NCBI GenBank assembly: GCA_032716605.1
Contig: JAVRFV010002319.1
Location: 214,859-278,858 of the forward strand
Length of the DNA: 64,000 nt
DNA from: Paralithodes platypus
Lineage: Eukaryota; Arthropoda; Malacostraca; Decapoda; Lithodidae
Reading direction: 5' to 3'
Shown: positions 46,545-55,962 of the stretch, in pieces
Numbering within the stretch: position 1 is the stretch's first letter
Layout of the letters: each line of letters opens with the position of its first letter
The notes under the pieces: model-generated
What the model saw: only the letters and a program-made list of their open reading frames with translations
What the model was told of the DNA's origin: nothing
Database searches by the model: none
Made by a program: the position numbers and the translations under genes

Positions 46545-48830
46545 AAACAGGCTCACCACCACTAACACCACACTATGACTATTATCACCACCATCACACC
46601 ACACTATGACTATTATCACCACCACACCCACTATGACTATTATCACCACCACCACACCACACTATGACTATTATCACCACCATCACACCACACTATGACT
46701 ATCACCACCACCACACCACACTATGACTATTTCCACCACACCACACTATAACTTATCACCACCATCACACCACACTATGACTATTTTCACCACCATCACA
46801 CTATGACTTCTCACCAGCACCACACCACACTATGACTATTTTCACCACCACCACACCACAATATGACTATTTTCACCACCACCACACCACACTGACTATT
46901 TTCACCATCATCATCACACTATGACTATTTTCACCACCACCACACCACACTATGACTATTTTCACCATCATCATCACACTATGACTATTTTCACCACCAC
47001 CACACCACACTATGACTATTTTCACCATCATCATCACACTATGACTATTTTCACCACCACCACACCACACTAAGATTATTTTCACCACCACCACACCACA
47101 CTATGATTATTTTCACCACCACCACACCACACTATGATTATTTTCACCACCATCACACTATGACTTATCACCACCACCACACCACACTATGACTATTTTC
47201 ACCATCATCATCACACTATGACTATTTTTACCACCACCACACCACACTATGACTATTTCCACCACACCACACTATAACTTATCACCACCATCACACCACA
47301 CTATGACTATTTTCACCACCACCACACCACACTATGACTTATCACCACCATCACACCACACTATGACTATTTTCACCATCACACCACACTATGACTTATC
47401 ACCACCATCACACCACACTATGACTATTTTCACCACCACCACACCACACTATAACTTATCACCACCATCACACCACACTATGACTATTTTCACCACCATC
47501 ACACCACACTATAACTTATCACCACCATCACACCACACTATGACTATTTTCACCACCATCACACCACACTATAACTATTATCACCACCACCACACCACAC
47601 TATAACTATTTTCACCACCACCCCACACCACACTATAACTTATCACCACCATCACACCACACTATAACTATTATCACCACCACCACACCACACTATAACT
47701 ATTTTCACCACCATCACACCACAGTATGACTATTTTCACCACCATCACACCACACTATAACTTATCACCACCATCACACCACACTATGACTATTTTCACC
47801 ACCATCACACCACACTATAACTATTATCACCACCACCACACCACACTATGACTATTTTCACCACCATCACACCACACTATAACTTATCACCACCACCACA
47901 CCACACTATGACTATTTTCACCACCATCACACCACACTATGACTATTTTCACCACCATCACACCACACTATGACTATTATCACCACCATCACACCACACT
48001 ATGACTATTTTCACCACCATCACACCACACTATGACTTATCACCACCATCACACCACACTATGACTATTTTCACCACCACCACACTATGACTATTTTCAC
48101 CACCATCACACCACACTATAACTTATCACCACCATCACACCACACTATGACTATTTTCACCACCATCACACCACACTATAACTTATCACCACCACCACAC
48201 CACACTATGACTATTTTCACCACCATCACACTATGACTATTTTCACCACCATCACACTATGACTTATCACCACCACCACACCACACTATGACTATTTTCA
48301 CCACCACCACACCACACTATGACTATTTTCACCACCATCACACTATGACTTATCACCACCACCACACCACACTATGACTATTTTCACCACCATCACACCA
48401 CACTATGACTATTTTCACCACCATCACACTATGACTTATCACCACCACCACACCACACTATGACTATTTTCACCACCATCACACCACACTATGACTATTT
48501 TCACCACCACCACACCACACTATGACTATTTTCACCACCATCACACCACACTATGACTATTTTCACCACCATCACACTATGACTTATCACCACCACCACA
48601 CCACACTATGACTATTTTCACCACCACCACACTATGACTTATCACCACCACCACACCACACTATGACTATTTTCACCACCATCACACTATGACTTATCAC
48701 CACCACCACACCACACTATGACTATTTTCACCACCACCACACCACACTATGACTATTTTCACCACCACCACACCACACTATGACTATTTTCACCACCCCA
48801 CAATCACTATCACCACCACCTACTGTATAT
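46545..48830. repeat. 2.3-kb CAC-rich minisatellite
   Basis: Alternating modules CACACCACACTATGACTA, TTTTCACCACCATCA or ACTTATCACCACCA, about 30-38 bp each, more than 60 modules. Open frames are Thr/His artefacts. Confidence 0.97.
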
Positions 48831-48889
48831 CACCACCAGCCTCTACTGTAATTTTATACATGCTCGTTACTGCATATTCTTGTGTTGAT

Positions 48890-49346
48890 TTAAGGGGGTA
48901 CTACTCACCTTTTTCTGGACCTCCTTCTCCCTCGTGTTTAGCATATTAGTTTTGAGATTTAAAGACGTTCCTTTCATTAGTTTGGCGATTTTTAAGACCT
49001 TTCGCCCCATTTCGTTGTCAATTTCAAGACCTTTTGTGCCATTTAGGTGTCGATTTTTTCCTGGCGAGCGATAGCGAGCCTGTAATTTTAAGGGGAATCG
49101 GCCTTCGGCCGGGACATTTTTCTATCGAAAAATGTACAAATTTATCTTGAAGAGGGGTCTAGGGGATGTTTTTTTAAAGCTTGATGGAGGTCTAGCGAGG
49201 AAACTAAACAAATATATGAATAAATGAATAAATAGCTCACCAAACCGGCCACTATCCCCTTAATTAGATATTGGCCTTGTGCAATATATACCGTGGCATG
49301 TTAATACATAATATATCAGACCAAAAAGCAAGCACTACCCCCTTAA
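48890..49346 (+). mobile_element. Family B foldback element (B7), with long terminal inverted repeats
   Basis: Left TTAA (48890) GGGGGTACTACTCACC and far right GCAAGCACTACCCCC TTAA (49343-49346) are near-perfect inverted repeats. It contains the module series, CCTGGCGAGCGATAGCGAGCC, hairpin CGGCCTTCGGCCG at about 49099, and stem ACATTTTTC..GAAAAATGT. An internal TTAA at 49260 marks the shorter B end seen in other copies, so the last 85 bp may be a longer subfamily or a second insertion. Confidence 0.88.
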
Positions 49347-49420
49347 CACAACAATGGACCACACTGATTATTCGCCGACTTTGTTATCAACAGAAAACGA
49401 AGTCACGGTAAACACGAGGA

Positions 49421-50205
49421 CTAAAGTATTTGTTGCTTTTTGTTCTCTCTTAGGCCCACAAACTAAAGTATTTGTTGCTTTTTGTTCTCTCTTAGGCCCG
49501 CGTCCAAACTAAAGTATTTGTTGCTTTTTGTTCTCTCTTAGGACCGCGTCCAAACTAAAGTATTTGTTGCTTTTTGTTCTCTCTTAGGCCCGCGTCCAAA
49601 CTAAAGTATTTGTTGCTTTTTGTTCTCTCTTAGGCCCGCGTCCAAACTAAAGTATTTGTTGCTTTTTGTTCTCTCTTAGGACCGCGTCCAAACTAAAGTA
49701 TTTGTTGTTTTTTGTTCTCTCTTAGGCCCGCGTCCAAACTAAAGTATTTGTTGCTTTTTGTTCTCTCTTAGGCCCGCGTCCAAACTAAAGTATTTGTTGC
49801 TTTTTGTTCTCTCTTAGGCCCGCGTCCAAACTAAAGTATTTGTTGCTTTTTGTTCTCTCTTAGGACCGCGTCCAAACTAAAGTATTTGTTGCTTTTTGTT
49901 CTCTCTTAGGCCCGCGTCCAAACTAAAGTATTTGTTGCTTTTTGTTCTCTCTTAGGCCCGCGTCCAAACTAAAGTATTTGTTGCTTTTTGTTCTCTCTTA
50001 GGACCGCGTCCAAACTAAAGTATTTGTTGCTTTTTGTTCTCTCTTAGGCCCGCGTCCAAACTAAAGTATTTGTTGCTTTTTGTTCTCTCTTAGGCCCGCG
50101 TCCAAACTAAAGTATTTGTTGCTTTTTGTTCTCTCTTAGGCCCGCGTCCAAACTAAAGTATTTGTTGCTTTTTGTTCTCTCTTTGGCCCGCGTCCAAACT
50201 CGCGC
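49421..50205. repeat. 46-bp tandem array, about 17 copies
   Basis: CTAAAGTATTTGTTGCTTTT recurs at 49421, 49463, 49509, 49555 and on at 46 bp. Each unit also has TTGTTCTCTCTTAGGCCCGC, with AGGACC variants every third or fourth unit. Confidence 0.97.
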
Positions 50206-50284
50206 TGTGATTATTGAGTTAATGAATTGTGGAAGGATTTGGTTGCGAATTAATGAGGCGGGAACATGGGGGGGGGTGATGAGA

Positions 50285-51075
50285 CTATTGGGAGGAAGGG
50301 AGAGATGACTAGGGGTAGGGGAGGGGACTAAGGGTAGGGGGGTAGGGAGGAGGGCTGGGGGGACTAGATGAGAGGTGAGGAGGGGGCTAGGTGTGGGAGG
50401 GGAGGAGGGGGGGAGATGACTAAGGGAAGGGGAGGAAGGGGTTAGGTGTGGGAGGGGAGGAGGGCTGGGACACTAGATGAAGGGGCAAGGGGTGGGGGAG
50501 GAAGGGGGAGATGACTAGGGGTAGGGGAGTGGAGGAGGGGGCTAGGTGTGGGAGTGGAGGAAGGGGGGGGATGACTAAGGGAAGGGGAGGAAGGGGTTAG
50601 GTGTGGGAGGGGAGGAGGGCTGGGCCGCTAGATGAAGGGGCAAGGGGTGGGGGAGGAAGGGGGAGATGACTAGGGGTAGGGGAGTGGAGGAGGGGGCTAG
50701 GTGGGGGAGGGGAGGAAGGGGGGAGATGACTAAGGGAAGGGGAGGAAGGGGTTAGGTGTGGGAGGGCTGGGACACTAGATGAAGGGACAAGCGGTGGGGG
50801 AGGAAGGGGGAGATGACTAGGGGTAGGGGAGAGGAGGAGGGGGCTAGGTGTGGGAGGGGAGGGGGCAAGGGGTGGGGGAGGAAGGGGGAGATGACTAGGC
50901 GTAGGGGAGTGGAGGAGGGGGCTAGGTGTGGGAGGGGAGGGGGCAAGGGGTGGGGGAGGAAGGGGGAGATGACTAGGGGTAGGGAAGTGGAGGAGGGGGC
51001 TAGGTGTGGGAGGGGAGGGGGCAAGGGGTGGGGGAGGAAGGGGGAGATGACTAGGGGTACGGGAGGGGAGGGAGG
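50285..51075. repeat. Polypurine G-rich minisatellite
   Basis: Plus strand nearly all G and A with GGGGGAGATGACTAGGGG modules. The period is 78 bp over 50888-51044 and longer on the left, where an extra CTGGGACACTAGATGAAGGG module is present. Complementary in composition to the tract at 16.3-16.9 kb. Confidence 0.95.
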
Positions 51076-51380
51076 GCATGGACAGGGAACCATGGCAGGA
51101 GAGCTGCAGGACTTAACTAAGGATAGAAGAGGAGGAGGAGGAGGGGAGAGACAGGAACATTGGAAGGACAAACGGCACCACGGGAAAATCCAAGAATTAA
51201 TTAGGGTGGACACAAAAATCCTTATAAGCAAGGGTGTGGTATAGAAAGGTAGGGGAAATAATGAAACTTACTAGAAAGAGGAAGATACGAACACATAAAG
51301 AGGACATTATAGTAGAGATATAATAGTAGAGACCACAAATGTGTACAGGATGAGAGGAAAATAATACAGTGAGGCGAAGG
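51076..51380. other. Unassigned purine-rich sequence
   Basis: No coding or repeat boundary recognised. Confidence 0.4.
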
Positions 51381-51716
51381 TTAAGGGGAGGTATTTAGTT
51401 TGTTCCCTACTTTATCATCAAGCTTAAAATTACACCCCCTAGACCCCCTTTCAAGATAAATTTGTACATTTTTCGGTAGAAAAATGTCCCGGCCGAAGGC
51501 CGATTACCCTTAAATTACAGGCTCGCTATCGCTCGCCAGGATAAAATCGACACCTAAATGGCATGAAAGGTCTTAAAATTGAAAGAATGGGGCGGAAATT
51601 CTTAAAAATCACCAAACTAATGGGGCAAACGTCTTAAAATCTAAAAAGCAATGGGGCTAGACATGAGGGAGAAAGGGGTCAAGAAAAAAGTCACTCAAGT
51701 AGAAATCTCCCCTTAA
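51381..51716 (-). mobile_element. Family B foldback element, complete (B8)
   Basis: TTAA 51381-51384 and 51713-51716, GGGGAGGTATTTAGTTTG, both core hairpins (CCGGCCGAAGGCCG), GGCTCGCTATCGCTCGCCAGG, and right terminus AGAAATCTCCCC. Confidence 0.94.
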
Positions 51717-51794
51717 GGGGAGATGGGCGTATTTATCCCTATTGTTTTATGGAGGTCTGGCTACTACAATAGTCAACATAGCAAAATTAACACT

Positions 51795-51946
51795 CCACAC
51801 ACACACACACACACACAGCCCATGGACGTAATATAACACACACGCACACACAACACAGACACACACTCCACACACACACAGCCCATGGACGTAATATAAC
51901 ACACACGCACACACAACACAGACACACAGACACACACACACACACA
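51795..51946. repeat. (CA)n-containing duplication
   Basis: CACAGCCCATGGACGTAATA plus flanking CA repeats occurs twice, about 73 bp apart. Confidence 0.9.
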
Positions 51947-52096
51947 GAGTTGCGTCTAACCATTATTTCTGTCCGCACCAAAAATATTCACGTGGAGTAA
52001 AAACAACATCGCACCATTCTACTTGATTACATCTGCAATTTAGTTAATTGAATTAAATCATTTGACTAAAATCATTGTGAGCCCTGATTGCTGGCT

Positions 52097-52397
<301 letters not shown>

Positions 52398-52456
52398 GAG
52401 TTTCATTAATACCGACTTCACCCACCTAGGCGCCCGCAATTACCCCCACGTCTACG

Positions 52457-52842
52457 TTAAGGGAGCCCACCTCACTTTTCTTCTCTTTCTCTCCCTCTCT
52501 CTCTGGCTTGTATCCATTCGGCCCCATTCAGCCTACTTTTTTAAAGACTTTACCCCCATCCAGGTGTCAATATTTTCCTGGGGAGCGGTAGCGAGCCAGC
52601 ATATATATATTGTTTTGACATCAAGCTAAATTTGTACATTTTTCGATAGAATAATGTCTCTAGCGAAGCCGGATTTCTCCATACAATGATAGCTCGCTAT
52701 CGCTCGCCAGGAAGAAATCGACACCTAGATGGGGATGATAAACGTCTTAAAACAGTTGGCTGAATGGGGCCGAATGGATACAAGCCAGGGAAAGAGAGAA
52801 AAGGAGAGAAAGATAAAACAAAAGGCCGGTGAGGGCCCTTAA
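52457..52842 (+). mobile_element. Family A foldback element, complete (A7)
   Basis: TTAA 52457-52460 and 52839-52842, left GGGAGCCCACCTCAC, right GGCCGGTGAGGGCCC, both arms and the core with a mutated hairpin. Its right terminus is repeated in every unit of the adjoining 79-bp array. Confidence 0.94.
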
Positions 52843-53391
52843 CCATTAATATTGCCTCAGCCACTAAATACGACCACCGTAATGACAAACCCTGTTCATT
52901 AAGGCCGGTGAGGGCCCTTAACCATTAATATTGCCTCAGCCACTAAATACGACCACCGTAATGACAAACCCTGTTCATTAAGGCCGGTGAGGGCCCTTAA
53001 CCATTAATATTGCCTCAGCCACTAAATACGACCACCGTAATGACAAACCCTGTTCATTAAGGCCGGTGAGGGCCCTTAACCATTAATATTGCCTCAGCCA
53101 CTAAATACGACCACCGTAATGACAAACCCTGTTCATTAAGGCCGGTGAGGGCCCTTAACCATTAATATTGCCTCAGCCACTAAATACGACCACCGTAATG
53201 ACAAACCCTGTTCATTAAGGCCGGTGAGGGCCCTTAACCATTAATATTGCCTCAGCCACTAAATACGACCACCGTAATGACAAACCCTGTTCATTAAGGC
53301 CGGTGAGGGCCCTTAACCATTAATATTGCCTCAGCCACTAAATACGACCACCGTAATGACAAACCCTGTTCATTAAGGCCGGTGAGGGCCC
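52824..53391. repeat. 79-bp array, left part (7 units plus a partial)
   Basis: GGCCGGTGAGGGCCC recurs at 52824, 52903, 52982, 53061, 53140, 53219, 53298 and 53377. Each unit is this family A terminus, TTAA, then CATTAATATTGCCTCAGCC and ACTAAATACGACCACCG... to the next TTAA. The last unit is broken at its TTAA by the piggyBac element. Confidence 0.98.
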
Positions 53392-53699
53392 TTAACCTCT
53401 CCGCGGCGCACAGGGGGTTTTCTACAGGGTAAGACTGTGCGCACCTATGATGATTTTGGGACCTATTGCCAATTTCGATAAAAAGTACATCATCGTGTAG
53501 GGAATGTTTGCGTGCATCGGCCCATATATATTTGACCCCCCAAAAAATGTCTGGGGGGGGTAGGGGAACGGTCCGTAGTTGAAAAATGTGGAGCGAATGG
53601 CACCGCGCGGCTAGATTGTCATCGAGCGGCGAGATTTCCCTGCCGAATATTTACGCGCGCAGGGGATAGAAGGATAGGGAGGAGGGGGTGGGTTACCGC

Positions 53700-54250
53700 G
53701 TATTATCACGTATATCTCCTTTTTCGAGCCCTTTTAGGCTATTTAGAGTATGTATACGTGTGTAGGGCACCCATATAACAATGAATATGCCTCATAGTGA
53801 CCAAAAATTGCAATATATAAGGGAATTATAAGAGAATATTTAGGCGGGAATGAAGATGTGTTGGAGGTTTGGCGGCAATTTATGAGCTGAGAGTGTGGTT
53901 TACGCCATACATATCACGTATATCTTGTACGTAGAGCACTGTCACGCTATAATACAGACTTGTACGTATGTATACGTGCCATATATCAAAATATATACCG
54001 CATATAAACCAATTCATGCGATATTTACGCACATTATCAATGAGTTTCTATGCGTGAACCAAGGTGTGAGTGAGTTGTGGTGGGAATGAAAGGGGGAGAG
54101 GGTGTGTTACGCCATAAATATCACGTCAATCTTGTATTTAGAGCACTCTCATGCTATAATAAAGACGTGTACATATGTAGGCGTCCCATATAACAAGGAA
54201 TATACCGCATATAGCCCAATTGATGCGATATTTACGCAAATTGTGAATGT
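53700..54250. repeat. About 205-bp degenerate direct repeats inside the piggyBac 3' region
   Basis: ATCACGTATATCTTGTA-like sequence recurs near 53707, 53914 and 54118, each followed by GAGCAC or GAGTATG..., ACGTGTGTAGG, CCATATAACAA and ATGCGATATTTACGC. About 2.7 copies with heavy divergence. They could be subterminal transposase-binding repeats. Confidence 0.7.
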
Positions 54251-55217
54251 GTTTCTAGCAGACGGAAGCCTGAAAGGGGGGGTTGGGGGTGGGTGGGTGG
54301 GAGGGAGGCATGCAGGGGTGCAGTGAGTGAGTGAGTCGTGGAGAGATGGAAGTCAGGCAGATCTCTAGATAGATAACCAGCTTAGTGATAATTGTGGAGG
54401 CGCCCCAGGCGTATTGATGTTTGGTATTTTGACCCTTATGTCTACCAGATGGCTGGTGTTCGTTGCCATCAACAGGTCTACAATAACATGAGTCAGGAAT
54501 GGAGAGAGAGAGAGAGAGAGAAACTGAGACATGCGTATGTCGTACATATAAATGGACTTCAGAATTGCATTTTTATGCAAGCAGACATTGCATTTTAGAC
54601 ACATGTGAAGTACCACAGAAACATGTAGGCCATTGACTGTAAATAAAGTACTATATTTATAGACCACCAGCGACGGTGCTGAGTCAACACAGGCAGATTG
54701 CCTGTTTGATAGAGGGCTAAATATAGACTGGTGTCTCCTTACACTTGCGAAAGGGTAGATTGCCACCAGAGAAACGTTTACTTATTTATTTCGAAGTAAT
54801 ATGCAATCTAAATGTATATTCGAGACCTACTGCAATTATTTGTATGACAGTCATGACTATGTATAATCCAATATACGCGCGTAGGCGAGACATAAGAAAG
54901 CTGGTTGAGCAATTTTCGACACCCACACAGTTATTATTCATTTTTATTTACAATATTATACAATACAAATGTATTTGTGAAGAGTATTTTATCCATTATT
55001 GTATTTATACCAATTTTGTTCCCAGACAGAGCTGCTGTAGCTGGAGAATCAAGGAGCGGCAAGGGTCACCTCGTGACCGCCTGACCGTGTGAAAATGAGT
55101 GGAGTCACACTGAGAGGGGCAATTTTGCTGAGTGTTTGGGCAATTTTTGACAGAATAAAGTTATATAATTACTAATTCTTGACAGAGACAAACTATTATA
55201 AACCTTGGCATGATATA

Positions 55218-55264
55218 ATTGATAATCCCATCAATTTACAAACGTAAATTGGTGGGATAATTCA
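55218..55264. repeat. Short hairpin in the piggyBac 3' region
   Basis: GATAATCCCATCAATTTAC, a 4-base loop AAAC, then GTAAATTGGTGGGATAATT: nearly perfect complementarity. Confidence 0.85.
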
Positions 55265-55326
55265 TTTTTTTTTGTATATTGTCATTTCGATTGTAGACAC
55301 GAAGTTTTGAGTGATATTTGGTATGA

Positions 55327-55408
55327 GCTCCTGTGGCATGGTTGGTAAGGTCGCGGACTGGAAAACTCAAAGTGTCGTAGGGTAGTGGGATCGAATCCAG
55401 GAGGGGGT
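55327..55408 (+). other. tRNA-like sequence inside piggyBac
   Basis: A box TGGCATGGTTGGTAAGG at 55334 and B box GGGATCGAATCC at about 55387, with a partly pairing acceptor (GCTCCTG with AGGGGGT through several G-T pairs). The T stem is poor, so a functional tRNA is unlikely. A tRNA pseudogene or SINE head is more plausible. Confidence 0.5.
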
Positions 55409-55461
55409 TATGGGGAAGGTTTTATATTGTCTAGAAAAAAAATTATAAATTTTTTTTTTTA

Positions 55462-55542
55462 CAAGATCATGCCATTGTATTCAAACAATATGAAATATTC
55501 ATAGAATATATCATATTGTAAGAATACAATGACATGACCTTG
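55462..55542. repeat. 81-nt imperfect hairpin, pre-miRNA-like shape
   Basis: The left arm starts CAAGATCATGCCATTGTATT and the right arm ends ATACAATGACATGACCTTG. About 33 of 38 positions pair around a 5-base loop (CATAG). It could equally be a foldback element remnant. Confidence 0.7.
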
Positions 55543-55854
55543 TTTTCTTTTTTTCTTTTTTTATTGTTTTATTTTATTATCATAGTAGGTTTGACATGAT
55601 TTATTGAAACATTATTTTTGTACAATTCATTTGAGGTAAGAAAATAATTATATACACATTACTTAGGCTAATAACAAACATATATATTGATATACTAAAA
55701 AAATAAGGCATATTACATGTAAATCTTTGAAACTTATAAACTAAATAATGAAACATACAATTATATAATGTAAAAGCTATATCACAGGGACATCTTTGGA
55801 ACTTATACATTATATAATATATATGTTACATTATGAGGTAGCGTGATCAATTAG

Positions 55855-55955
55855 GTCAGGTCAGGTAAGGTAGGGTGCGAGTCCAGGGCAGGGCAGGGCA
55901 GGAGGCGAGTCCAGGGCAGGGCACGGGGCGAGTCCAGGGCAGGGCAGGGCAGGGG
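55855..55955. repeat. GGGCAGG minisatellite downstream of the transposase stop
   Basis: GCGAGTCCAGGGCAGGGCAG repeated about three times, preceded by AGGTCAGGTCAGGTAAGG. Confidence 0.85.
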
Positions 55956-55962
55956 CCGACAC

